Source: Billgrantia pellis (GTDB lineage: Bacteria > Pseudomonadota > Gammaproteobacteria > Pseudomonadales > Halomonadaceae). Taken from it: a stretch of DNA of 64,000 bases. Each line of letters opens with the position of its first letter. Position 1 is the first letter of the stretch. Positions 42,841 to 51,387 of the stretch are shown here, piece by piece. The position numbers and the translations under genes were made by a program. Where the stretch lies: positions 558,001-622,000 of the forward strand of contig NZ_VTPY01000003.1 in the NCBI RefSeq assembly GCF_008297955.1. The letters are read 5' to 3'. The notes under the pieces are model-generated. The model was given only the letters and a program-made list of their open reading frames with translations, was not told the origin of the DNA and made no database searches.

Positions 42841-43125
42841 GCCTGCAGCGACGGCAGCGGTGACATCAAGTGGGTGCTGCCCAGCCGCCTGCAGGCGGTG
42901 GAAACCGTGTTCGCCATGACAGTGCACAAGTCCCAGGGCTCGGAATTCACCCACACCGCCCTGCTGCTCCCCGACGCCCCCAACCCCATCCTCACCCGGG
43001 AGCTGGTCTACACCGGCATCACCCGCGCACGGGACTGGCTCACGCTGGTAGAGACGGGCCGCGGCATGCTGGATGAAGCAGTGACGAGGGAGGTGGTCAG
43101 GGTGAGTGGGTTGGGGAGGTTGTAA
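42841..43125 (+). pseudogene. recD 3'-end copy 2 (near full-length end)
   Basis: About 285 bp nearly identical to the end of recD (36023-36313). The frame reads CSDGSGDIKWVLPSRLQAVE, FAMTVHKSQGSEFTHTALLL, RELVYTGITRARDWLTLVET and ends VTREVVRVSGLGRL. Differences from recD are few and mostly synonymous, so this copy is the youngest or is kept similar by recombination. It has no start or N-terminal domains and follows the diguanylate cyclase gene by about 35 bp. Confidence 0.92.
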
Positions 43126-43186
43126 TAAAGCCCAAGGGTTGTCCTGGAAATCGACATGTATAGGTATCAAAGCAAGGGAGCTGCCA

Positions 43187-43942
43187 ATGAAGCACTACCG
43201 AAAAATCAAACATGTGAGACGCCACGGCCTTTCCCTGATGGCTCGGCTCGGTCGCTACGAGTTGGCAGTGCTGCTGTGCGTCTCGGTCCTTTCCGGCGGG
43301 GTCTGGGGGTTCATCGAGCTGGCCGATGCTGTCATCGAGGGAGAAACCCAGAGCATCGATGAGACCCTGCTGCTCTCCCTGCGCAACGCTGCCGATCATA
43401 CCGATCCGCTCGGCCCGGGCTGGGTCGAGGAAATGGGGCGAGACTTTACCGCGCTCGGCGGTGTCGGCGTGCTGGTCGTGATCACCCTGGGTGCCCTGGG
43501 CTACCTGCTACTCGCCCGGCACTACCGTGCGGCGCTCTTTGCCTCGGTCGCGGTGCCCGGCGGCATGCTGCTCAGCACGCTGATGAAGATGGGCTTCGAT
43601 CGTCCTCGGCCCGACCTCGTGCCGCATGAAGCCATGGTCTACACCGCGAGCTTTCCCAGCGGCCACTCGATGATGTCTGCCGTCACCTACCTTACCCTGG
43701 CCGCCCTGCTCATCCGGGTACAGCCGGCGCTGAGGCTGAAGGCCTACCTGCTGATACTGGCGATACTCCTCACCCTGCTGGTGGGCATGAGCCGTGTCTA
43801 CCTCGGCGTGCATTGGCCGACGGATGTGCTTGCCGGCTGGACCGCCGGAGCGGCCTGGGCCGCGCTGTGCTGGCTGGTAATGCGCTGGTTGCAGCGGCGC
43901 GGGCAGGTAGAGACAGAGGAGAGCCGCTCGGGCACCGAGTAG
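43187..43942 (+). CDS. PAP2-family membrane phosphatase
   Basis: A 251-residue membrane protein with about six helices and the three phosphatidate phosphatase motifs: KMGFDRPRPD near 135, the PSGH box in ASFPSGHSMMSAVTYLTLAA near 160, and SRVYLGVHWPTDVLAGWTAG near 205 with the catalytic histidine. Family members remove phosphate from phosphatidate, undecaprenyl pyrophosphate or related lipids at the outer face of the inner membrane. An AAGGGAG site precedes the ATG at 43187. It lies between recD 3'-end copies 2 and 3. Confidence 0.92.
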   Translation: MKHYRKIKHVRRHGLSLMARLGRYELAVLLCVSVLSGGVWGFIELADAVIEGETQSIDETLLLSLRNAADHTDPLGPGWVEEMGRDFTALGGVGVLVVITLGALGYLLLARHYRAALFASVAVPGGMLLSTLMKMGFDRPRPDLVPHEAMVYTASFPSGHSMMSAVTYLTLAALLIRVQPALRLKAYLLILAILLTLLVGMSRVYLGVHWPTDVLAGWTAGAAWAALCWLVMRWLQRRGQVETEESRSGTE

Positions 43943-43950
43943 GTGCTCAA

Positions 43951-44000
43951 GCGATGGCAGCGGCAGCATCAAGTGGTGCTGCCCAGTGGGCGGGGGTTAT
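43951..44000 (+). pseudogene. recD 3'-end copy 3 (short, degraded)
   Basis: Reads SDGSGSIKW and, after a one-base loss, VLPSG, matching recD SDGSGDIKWVLPS at 36029-36070. Only about 40 bp are recognisable before the sequence diverges. It starts 8 bp after the PAP2 stop. Confidence 0.72.
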
Positions 44001-44005
44001 AGAAC

Positions 44006-44038
44006 AGCCGATAGCACCATTGACTGGTTCTATCGGCT
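44006..44038. terminator. Hairpin after recD copy 3
   Basis: Perfect 9-bp stem AGCCGATAG / CTATCGGCT with a 15-nt loop, followed by TTTCGGCC. It lies between the convergent PAP2 and MFS genes and could end either transcript. A related AGCCGATAG...TTTCGGCC sequence appears at 46293-46322. Confidence 0.5.
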
Positions 44039-44133
44039 TTCGGCCAGAAGCTGCCGCTCAATGGGCACGACAAACGCCAGGCCATACACGAGTCATTCAA
44101 ACCGTGGCTTCCCCAGTTGACACAGGCCGGCCT

Positions 44134-45300
44134 TTACACCACTGCAGCCGCCACCGCCCTGGAACGCCAGGCAAACCCCAACACCATCAACAGCCCCAGC
44201 ATGGCCATCGCCGCACCGGCCAGGGAAATCGCCGGGTAGCCCAGGCCGACGTTGATCACCGCACCACCCAGCGCCGCGCCAATCGCATTGCCCAGGTTGA
44301 AGGCGCCGATGTTCACAGCCGAGGCTAAGTTGGGCGCGTCCTTGGCGGCTTCCATCACCCGCATCTGCAGCGGCGGCACAATGGCGAAGCTGGCGATACC
44401 CCAGATCAGAATGGCCGCAGCAGCCGGTAGCGGCCAGCGCATCAGCACCGTGAACGCCAGCAATACCAGGATCAGCGCACTCAGCGAGACGATCAGGGTG
44501 TGGTCGACAGAGCGATCCGCCGCCTTTCCGCCCCATATGTTGCCCAACGTCAGGCCGATGCCGTATAGCACTAGCATGGCGGTGATGAAGGTGGTGGACG
44601 CCTGGGTCTCGCTGCTGAGGATCGGCGCGATATAGGTGAATACGGTAAACATCGCACTGGACCCGATCACGGTCAGGGCCAAGGCTGCCAGCACAGAGCC
44701 ACGACCCAGCACGCGAATTTCAGCCAGCACGCCGCCGCCTTTCGGCAGAGGCACATTGGGCAATGCGAACCACAGCGCAAACATGGTCAACACACCAAGG
44801 CCGGTAATGCCCCAGAACGCCGTGCGCCAGCCGAACACCTCGCCAAACCAGGCTGCCAACGGCACGCCACCGATGGTCGCCAGGGTTAAGCCCATGAACA
44901 TCGCCGCCACCGCCCCCGCCCGTTTGTCCGGCGCGACCAGACTGGCGGCGACGATGGAGCCGACGCCAAAGAAGGCGCCGTGATTAAGCGAGGTCACCAG
45001 CCGGGCGACAAGCAGGCTGTAGTAGTCAGTCGCCAGCGCCGACATCAGGTTGCCCAGAGTGAAGATGGCCATCAGTCCGATCAGCAGGTAACGCCGGGGG
45101 ATCCTGCCCGTGGTCAGAGTCATAAGGGGCGCGCCGAGCAGCACGCCCAGCGCATAGGCACTGACCAGCAGGCCGGCAGCAGGAATGGAAACGCCGAGAT
45201 CAAGCGCGATGCCCGGCAACAAGCCCATGGGGGAGAACTCGGTGACACCGATGCCGAAGGCACCGATGGCTAGCGCAACAAGGGGGGGATTTATACGCAT
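44134..45300 (-). CDS. MFS transporter, DHA1 family (AraJ/YdhP-like)
   Basis: A 388-residue twelve-helix major facilitator. The start ALAIGAFGIGVTEFSPMGLL then PGIALDLGVSIPAAGLLVSA and the loop 2-3 motif GAPLMTLTTGRIPRRYLLIG are typical of AraJ/YdhP/arabinose-efflux type exporters; LVTSLNHGAFFGVGSIVAAS is the family helix 4 motif. Substrate unknown; drugs or sugars are exported by relatives. The start at 45300 has AGGAG upstream. It is divergent from a LysR gene 95 bp away, its likely regulator. Confidence 0.88.
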   Translation of the reverse strand: MRINPPLVALAIGAFGIGVTEFSPMGLLPGIALDLGVSIPAAGLLVSAYALGVLLGAPLMTLTTGRIPRRYLLIGLMAIFTLGNLMSALATDYYSLLVARLVTSLNHGAFFGVGSIVAASLVAPDKRAGAVAAMFMGLTLATIGGVPLAAWFGEVFGWRTAFWGITGLGVLTMFALWFALPNVPLPKGGGVLAEIRVLGRGSVLAALALTVIGSSAMFTVFTYIAPILSSETQASTTFITAMLVLYGIGLTLGNIWGGKAADRSVDHTLIVSLSALILVLLAFTVLMRWPLPAAAAILIWGIASFAIVPPLQMRVMEAAKDAPNLASAVNIGAFNLGNAIGAALGGAVINVGLGYPAISLAGAAMAMLGLLMVLGFAWRSRAVAAAVV

Positions 45301-45395
45301 GGAAAGGCTCCTCATCTATGCCGCGAATGCTACAATTCGGACATTGCAAGCGGTAGATAGCCTTTACGGCAAACACCTTTGCTCAAGAGGAACAA

Positions 45396-46289
45396 ATGGA
45401 CTTTAGCGGCAGGTCAGGTGAAATGGTCGTGTTCGCCAGCGTGGCGGAGGAAGGCAGCCTGTCGGCCGCTGCGCGAGCGTTGGGGCTGACACCCTCGGCC
45501 GTCAGCCGAATCATCGCGCGCACCGAACAACGCCTCGGTACCCGCCTGTTGCTGCGCACCACCCGTGCGATCACTTTTACCGCCGAAGGCGAGGCCTATC
45601 TGCGTGGTGCTCGACGCATCCTTGCCGATATGGCCGAGGTCGAAGAGGCCATTGCTGACCAGGGCGTGCCCAAAGGCCGCTTGCGCGTAAGTGCTGCGCT
45701 CGGCCACGGGCGGCTGGCCATCGTGCCGTTGGTGACCGCATTCAGCGCGCGTTACCCGAACATCACTGTCGACCTCACTCTGGGCGACGAAGTAGTCGAT
45801 ATTCTCGGCGGCCAGGCCGACGTAGCCGTGCGCTTTGGCCATCTGCCCGACAGTCCACTGACCGCTCGCCGCATAGGCGATACCGGCCAGGTGGTGGTGG
45901 CCTCTCCAGACTATCTCCAGCGCCACGGCACGCCGCAGCAACCGGAAGACCTGCTGCAACACAACTGCCTGCGCTTCAACTTCCGACGTGCTGAACCCAA
46001 CTGGCCGTTTATCCGCGACGACCAGGCATTCTCCCTCAAGGTATGCGGCAATATCGAATGCAGCAGCGGTGAGGCGCTGGCGCAATTCGCCCGGGTGGGC
46101 GCCGGCATTGCGCGCATCGGCGAATTCAGCGTGGCCGATGATTTGCAGCGCGGCGACCTGGTGCCGCTGCTGGAAGCCTTCAATCCCGGTGATAGGGAAC
46201 CCATTCATGCGGTGTTCGTGGGTGGCTCGGCGATGCCGGCGCGGGTGCGATTGTTCGTGGACTTCCTGCTAGAGAACCACCGCATGTGA
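45396..46289 (+). CDS. LysR-family transcriptional regulator
   Basis: A 297-residue LysR protein. Helix-turn-helix at residues 7-50 (VVFASVAEEGSLSAAARALG then LTPSAVSRIIARTEQRLG), followed by RLLLRTTRAITFTAEGEAYL, the usual form in the large CrgA/YafC-like branch. The effector domain spans about 90-290. AGAGGAAC precedes the ATG. Divergent from the MFS exporter gene, whose expression it probably controls. Confidence 0.9.
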   Translation: MDFSGRSGEMVVFASVAEEGSLSAAARALGLTPSAVSRIIARTEQRLGTRLLLRTTRAITFTAEGEAYLRGARRILADMAEVEEAIADQGVPKGRLRVSAALGHGRLAIVPLVTAFSARYPNITVDLTLGDEVVDILGGQADVAVRFGHLPDSPLTARRIGDTGQVVVASPDYLQRHGTPQQPEDLLQHNCLRFNFRRAEPNWPFIRDDQAFSLKVCGNIECSSGEALAQFARVGAGIARIGEFSVADDLQRGDLVPLLEAFNPGDREPIHAVFVGGSAMPARVRLFVDFLLENHRM

Positions 46290-46979
46290 ACAGCCGATAG
46301 CTCCGAGATGAGTGATGCCTTTCGGCCAAAAGCGGACACGGTGGTGGGCCTCTTACCGAATATTTTCAGTCCTAAACCTCCGTCGGCCGTATGAGAAGCA
46401 GGTGATTCTATTCCTGGTAGGAGGTTCACAGCCGAGTATTCACTACTAAAGCCAATGGTAATCACTATGACAGTCTGGTCATGTTGAGAAAGCAGGTCTT
46501 ACGATGGGGCATATTTAAAAGGGCAACCACAATGCTCCGCAGGCGTACCTTAGGCAGCAGGAGGTAAAATCCTCACTTATAGGCTGTTAGTGCCGCATGA
46601 AAAATGCGCGCTATGGAACAAACCATTCCCCTATCGGTATTGCAAATCACCAACATCCATACACGTACTTTTCAGGCATATACGTATCGATCACTGTGCG
46701 AAAAGAGGATGGCATCGATGTAACCGGGTTGTTTGATGTTCTATACACTGAGGAAGAGAGCATTGCGCTGAAAAGCACCACCTCGATACCCTCGCCGATG
46801 CACACCGATTGACAGAGCTAGAGGTCAAAGTCTGTGGTGAAGGCCAGCAAACTGGTGCTTTACCTTTAGAGCTGAAACCCCACACCGAACCGCGGATGAG
46901 TGAAAAATTCGGATTTTTTCGCGCACCCTTCCCAAGAGTCGCGCGCCAGCGCAGCTCTTGGGGTCGTAGAACAATATCG
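46290..46979. other. 690-bp region without a confident gene
   Basis: Lower in GC than its neighbours. The first 45 bp repeat a motif seen at 44006 (AACAGCCGATAG and TTTCGGCCAAAAGCGGAC). Between about 46690 and 46910 two overlapping plus-strand frames (GIDVTGLFDVLYTEEE, then HLDTLADAHRLTELEVKV and ELKPHTEPRMSEKFG) look like one coding segment broken by a frameshift, but no family was recognised. I see no promoter or RNA gene that I can support. Confidence 0.45.
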
Positions 46980-47579
46980 TTATCGTCTCAACTTCGCCCA
47001 GTCTGCTACCACCTGTCTAGTATGCTCTATCAGTTGCTCGTGATGAGCCTCTAGGTCCTCCACTTCCTCTCCGAGGGTATCGTGTAGCAATGTCACCTGG
47101 CTGTCGGTAACCCCACAGAACTCCGCAATCCCAACGTTGAGCAGGTCTGCCATGCTGTCATCAAGCCCGATTTTGGCATAGGCCTCATGAGTAGTTCCTG
47201 CCAGAGCAATCCAGCGGATGCTGTCGAAGGGCAGTTTGGTGCCACGACCATAGAACAGGCCGTAGTTCCAGACGCGATCAATGTAGCCCTTCAGGATAGC
47301 CGGAGTCGAAAACCACCAGACGGGGAAGACGATAAACGCGGCCTGCTTGTCCATCAGGTCGTCTGCCAGCCTCATCACTTCGTCCGAATACTTCTGCTCA
47401 GGATTGGTCCATTCCGGCTCGTCTTCCCGTCCCAGCACTGGGTTGAAGCCAGTGCGGTATAGATCAAGGTCTGCGACTGACCATCCATGCTGCTCCAGTT
47501 CGGTCCTCACGGTTTGGGCTACTCGGGCTGTCAGTGAATCGGGACGGGGATGCGCCCATATCATTTGCACTTGTTTCAT
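46980..47579 (-). CDS. NAD(P)H:quinone oxidoreductase, flavodoxin-like fold (KefF/MdaB-like)
   Basis: A 199-residue flavoprotein. It begins MIWAHPRPDSLTARVAQTVR (phosphate-binding loop for FMN/FAD) and carries DKQAAFIVFPVWWFSTPAIL then KGYIDRVWNYGLFYG, the hallmark of the NQO1/KefF family (PVWWF and the dimer segment). These enzymes reduce quinones by two electrons and protect against electrophiles. Start at 47579 with GAGGAAA 6 bp before. It lies 62 bp behind the ZIP-like gene on the same strand. Confidence 0.88.
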   Translation of the reverse strand: MKQVQMIWAHPRPDSLTARVAQTVRTELEQHGWSVADLDLYRTGFNPVLGREDEPEWTNPEQKYSDEVMRLADDLMDKQAAFIVFPVWWFSTPAILKGYIDRVWNYGLFYGRGTKLPFDSIRWIALAGTTHEAYAKIGLDDSMADLLNVGIAEFCGVTDSQVTLLHDTLGEEVEDLEAHHEQLIEHTRQVVADWAKLRR

Positions 47580-47640
47580 GTGGTTTCCTCTAGATGTCAG
47601 TCCGGTGGTTATCTTGGGGGATAGGCTTGCCATGCGTTGC

Positions 47641-48363
47641 CTAGAAGGCCAGGAGCAACGCCGCACAGCAAAGGCCCACTATCAAAAAAGCGCTGAAGCG
47701 GCTGCTACGATCCTCTGGGAGCTCTTCCTTGAATACGTTGAAAATGATGCCCCCGCCCAGCAGCGCGGTGAGTATCGCGGGGACGGCTGAGGACAGGTCG
47801 GGTGTCTGCGATGCGAGCCATCCAAGGAAAACCGACACGCAGAGCACCCACCGTCCGGACTGGGCGTAGCGGTTTTTGTAATGGTCACGCAGCCCGAAAT
47901 CAGCAACCAGAAAGTGCAGAGCCATGGCGACGAAAAACAATACGAGTTCTGTAATGTCACGCTCGGCGTTTCCTAGCAAATAGCCAATCAGAACTTTGTA
48001 TATGGCAAATACAGATAGGTGCACCACGTAAACGGCCGGCGCCATGGTGGAGTCGCCGCTGGTAGATGCTGAACTTGTTGACCGCTTTGCCGCGTGCTCC
48101 ACACCGTAAAACAGGATCAGACCAAGAAACGCGATCAAGTAAGAGTGGTGCGCAAGATAGTCGGCCAACCCAGGAATGTTTTCTTCAATTGCGCGCTGGC
48201 CCTCTTCAAGCTCAGGCAATAGATGAAGGAATACATAGGCGACCGAGATCCCGCCAGCTCCTGAGAGCCAGATACTCCTCGGCGTGCGCTCCAGAAAATG
48301 CAACTTGTGGCAGAGCAGGTGTATCGAGATCAAACCCGCCGTTGCCAGCAATCCAGGTAGCAT
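47641..48363 (-). CDS. ZIP-like integral membrane protein
   Basis: A 240-residue protein with seven to eight hydrophobic helices. SGAGGISVAYVFLHLLPELE near residue 35 and MALHFLVADFGLRDHYKNRY near 150 are like the metal-transporting helices of ZIP family proteins, with histidines in HLLPE and MALHFL. The order of helices is ZIP-like but the canonical HSxxEG is not seen, so zinc or other metal transport is a guess. It sits between an SmvA-like pump gene and a quinone reductase gene on the same strand. Confidence 0.6.
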   Translation of the reverse strand: MLPGLLATAGLISIHLLCHKLHFLERTPRSIWLSGAGGISVAYVFLHLLPELEEGQRAIEENIPGLADYLAHHSYLIAFLGLILFYGVEHAAKRSTSSASTSGDSTMAPAVYVVHLSVFAIYKVLIGYLLGNAERDITELVLFFVAMALHFLVADFGLRDHYKNRYAQSGRWVLCVSVFLGWLASQTPDLSSAVPAILTALLGGGIIFNVFKEELPEDRSSRFSAFLIVGLCCAALLLAF

Positions 48364-48404
48364 GGGACTTCTCTATGTCTTGGGAATTATCGGATTGATC
48401 CGGG

Positions 48405-49919
48405 TCAATGGCCGGCGTTCGTAATGTGCTTGGGTTGATTGCGAAGGATCCTGAATACGAGGACGGCAAGGCTTCCCAGCAGCGTCGCCGCCGCGCCAAG
48501 CACCGCCATATGACTCAATGAGAACGCATCCTGCGCTGCATTTATCAGCGATGCGGCCTCGGCATCGGCCAGGCTAGATGCGACGATCATCGTCTCGCCG
48601 ATGGAGGTTCGAGCTTGCGAGGCTAACGTCGGAGCAAGCCCGTCAGGCATGGATATCGCCCTGGCATAGACGGCACTCAACATAACGCCGAAGCCGGTGA
48701 TGCCCAGCCCTGAGCCCAGGTCATAGGCAGTGGCCTCCAGCGATCCTGCAGATCCCGCCTTTTCAGGGGATATGGCAGACATCACCGCGATTGACGACGC
48801 AGTAAGCCCTACTGATAGGGCCAGCCCCAGTATTGCCAGCAACACCATCGTATCTGCCCCCGGCGCGTGAAAATCACTCACGGCCAGCCCCCCTAGACTT
48901 GCCGCTGCAGCGCCGAGTGAAATACAGGCTAGCCATTTGAGTCCGATCACGCTTGCAAGCCAGCCCCCAATTGGTCCGCCCACCGCTGCGGCAGCCATCA
49001 GGGGCAGGAGGAACAAGCCTGCTTCAAGCGGCGAGAGGCGAATGACGAACTGCAGTTCCTGAGCGAGGGTCAGCTCGGCCCCTGCCAGGGCACCTGAAGC
49101 GACCAGCGCCATGATGAGACCTGCCCGGACCGGAGGACGCTTGAACAGCGACAGATCCAGCATGGGAGTTTTCAGCCGGAGCTGAAGACGGCCAAACACC
49201 GTGAGCAAGCTCAAGCCGATAGCCATAAAGATCAGGCCGGTGACAACGGGCTGGTCCGGTTTGACGATCGATTTGAGGGCATATACGCTCGTCATCAATC
49301 CGGCGATCAGCAGAAGTGCCTGTCCTATTGGCCAGGGCGCCCGCGATGGTGCCGCATCATCTGGTACCAGCTTATAAACCAGAGGCGCCACGAGAAGCAT
49401 GATCGGCACGTTGATCAGAAAAACCGATCCCCACCAGAAATAATCAAGCAAAATACCACCGATCAGGGGGCCGACCGCTGCGCCAGCGGCTGCGACCGTT
49501 CCCCAGAGACCCAAAGCGATGCCCCGCTCACGCTCATCCTCAAACCCACGACGGATAGCCGCCAGGACCGGGGGCATCATCATTGCTGACCCCAGCGCCA
49601 GGGCTGCACGCGCCGCAATCAGCATCGGCGCGGAGGTGGAAAACGCCGCCCAGATCGATGCCGCCGTGAAGATCGACATGCCGGTCAGCAGCATCCGCCG
49701 TGTACCGAGCCGGTCGGTCAACACGCCCATGGGCACCAGCAGCCCCGCCATGATCAGCGGATAGATATCCAGAATCCACAATACCTCGGTCCCGGTCGCT
49801 CTAAGATCAAGCGTCAGCGATGGGATCGCGATGTGCAGGATCGTCAAGTCGATCATGACTGGCGTGAAAGCCAGCAATACAGCCGCCAGCAACAGCCAGC
49901 GGTTATTCGAACGGTTCAC
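48405..49919 (-). CDS. MFS multidrug transporter, DHA2 family (SmvA/QacA-like)
   Basis: About 504 residues with fourteen helices. Seen motifs: TPVMIDLTILHIAIPSLTLD in helix 1 (motif D1), DIYPLIMAGLLVPMGVLTDR then LGTRRMLLTG (motif A), and GLWGTVAAAGAAVGPLIGGI in helix 5 (motif C of exporters). Closest named types are SmvA and QacA, which export quaternary ammonium compounds and dyes. The start was taken as a GTG at 49919 because AAGGGGGG lies just before it; an ATG at 49934 is also possible. It follows the outer-membrane gene of the RND operon by 43 bp and may be its last gene. Confidence 0.88.
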   Translation of the reverse strand: MNRSNNRWLLLAAVLLAFTPVMIDLTILHIAIPSLTLDLRATGTEVLWILDIYPLIMAGLLVPMGVLTDRLGTRRMLLTGMSIFTAASIWAAFSTSAPMLIAARAALALGSAMMMPPVLAAIRRGFEDERERGIALGLWGTVAAAGAAVGPLIGGILLDYFWWGSVFLINVPIMLLVAPLVYKLVPDDAAPSRAPWPIGQALLLIAGLMTSVYALKSIVKPDQPVVTGLIFMAIGLSLLTVFGRLQLRLKTPMLDLSLFKRPPVRAGLIMALVASGALAGAELTLAQELQFVIRLSPLEAGLFLLPLMAAAAVGGPIGGWLASVIGLKWLACISLGAAAASLGGLAVSDFHAPGADTMVLLAILGLALSVGLTASSIAVMSAISPEKAGSAGSLEATAYDLGSGLGITGFGVMLSAVYARAISMPDGLAPTLASQARTSIGETMIVASSLADAEAASLINAAQDAFSLSHMAVLGAAATLLGSLAVLVFRILRNQPKHITNAGH

Positions 49920-49962
49920 ATTACCCCCCTTCATTTTGAATGGCCCCTCCGAGGATGGGCAA

Positions 49963-51387
49963 TCAGCTGCTAGTCCAGCCTCCACCCAAGGCCCTGAACA
50001 ATCGGGCCAGGGCAATCTGGTAGTCAGTTGAAACTTCGATAAGGTCGACTTGATAAGCGAAGTCGTTGCGCTGAGCGTCGAGATACCTCAGATAATCGTC
50101 TACCCCGGTCCGCCAACGAGCTTCAGATAGCTGCAGCGACCTGGCACTTGACTCAGCGCGAGCGCGGCGGGCCCTCTCCTCCCGACGCAAGGTATCAACT
50201 GCGGCCAGCGCGTCTGCGACTTCCCGAAATGCGGTCTGGATGGTTTGCTCGTACTCGGCCACTGCAATGTCTTTTCGCACCTGCGCCAAATCAAGGTTTG
50301 CGCGGTTTCGGCCGCCCGCAAAGATCGGCACGCTGATCTGCGGCATGAAGGACCATGCCCGCTGTCCCGACTCGAACAGGTTGGATAAATCCGCGCTAGC
50401 AGTGCCGAGAGTTCCTGTCAAAGACACACTCGGAAAGAACGCTGCACGCGCAACACCAATGTCTGCGTTACGTGCGCGCAACCTGTATTCGGAAGCATGT
50501 ATATCCGGACGATTGGCGATCAATTCAGAAGGCGCCCCAGGCGACAGCGCCTGCACCAGGTAAGGAGATTGGCTGGGCTTCTGAGGCAGAAGCTGATCGA
50601 TATCTGAAACGCCGACCAACAACCGCAATGCATTACTTGCCTGCCTAAACTGCCTGTCCGCACTTTCAAAATCAGCCCGGGCCTGCTCCAGCAGCCCGAC
50701 GGCGTCCTCAAGATCCAGCGCGGACGTTGACCCACCCACCCGCATCCGCTCTATTAGCTGCAGCGACTCCTCGCGTCCTTCAAGGGTCTGCCTGGTGAGG
50801 ACCAACTTCTGCTGGGCGCCGCTTCTGGCCAGGTAGACTTCGATAAGCTCTCCGATCAGACTGATCTGTACGCTCCGAGCTGCCTGCTCTGTAGCCAGAT
50901 ACTCCTGCAGCGCGCTTTCTGAAAGATTGCGTACTCGGCCAAAGAAATCGAGCTCGAAGGCTGTGATCCCTACTCCTGCACGCCACTCCTCCTGCACACT
51001 ACTTGTGCCGGACATGTCCAGATCGCCGGGCAATCGCTGCCGGGAGCCGCTGCCTTGCAGATCAACGCCAGGTATACGGGCCGCGCGCTCCACGCCATAC
51101 ACAGCACGCGATGCTTCCACGTTCAAAATAGCCTGGCGCAGGTTACGGTTGTTAACCAGCGCCTGCTCTATCAGGTTGCGCAGCGAGTCATCGACGACGA
51201 AGGCTTGCCAGTCCAATTCATGTAGCCGCTCAGCAACGTTTGGCTTGGTGACACGCTCCGCCCCCCAATCGGCGGGTATGGGAGCTGCTGGTGTCTGGTA
51301 GCTTGGCGCAAGTGAGCAGCCGGCAAGCGTTATGCTCAGCGCAAGCACTGAGAGGGACAGGCGCAGTGGGTTATTCAAGAGGCTCAT
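49963..51387 (-). CDS. RND efflux outer-membrane lipoprotein (OprM/NodT family)
   Basis: A 474-residue outer-membrane factor. Lipoprotein signal SITLAGCSLAPSYQTPAAPI with the lipobox LAGC, cysteine near residue 24. Two internal repeats typical of TolC-like proteins follow: DWQAFVVDDSLRNLIEQALV then NNRNLRQAILNVEASRAVYG, and RPDIHASEYRLRARNADIGV then ARAAFFPSVSLTGTLG. Forms the trimeric exit channel for the RND pump encoded directly upstream, whose stop it overlaps by 4 bp. Confidence 0.93.
   Translation of the reverse strand: MSLLNNPLRLSLSVLALSITLAGCSLAPSYQTPAAPIPADWGAERVTKPNVAERLHELDWQAFVVDDSLRNLIEQALVNNRNLRQAILNVEASRAVYGVERAARIPGVDLQGSGSRQRLPGDLDMSGTSSVQEEWRAGVGITAFELDFFGRVRNLSESALQEYLATEQAARSVQISLIGELIEVYLARSGAQQKLVLTRQTLEGREESLQLIERMRVGGSTSALDLEDAVGLLEQARADFESADRQFRQASNALRLLVGVSDIDQLLPQKPSQSPYLVQALSPGAPSELIANRPDIHASEYRLRARNADIGVARAAFFPSVSLTGTLGTASADLSNLFESGQRAWSFMPQISVPIFAGGRNRANLDLAQVRKDIAVAEYEQTIQTAFREVADALAAVDTLRREERARRARAESSARSLQLSEARWRTGVDDYLRYLDAQRNDFAYQVDLIEVSTDYQIALARLFRALGGGWTSS

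Noticed and set aside
46597..46812. 71-codon plus-strand frame
   Set aside because: No family, weak start, and the coding look seems to pass into another frame; kept only as a note on the intergenic region.
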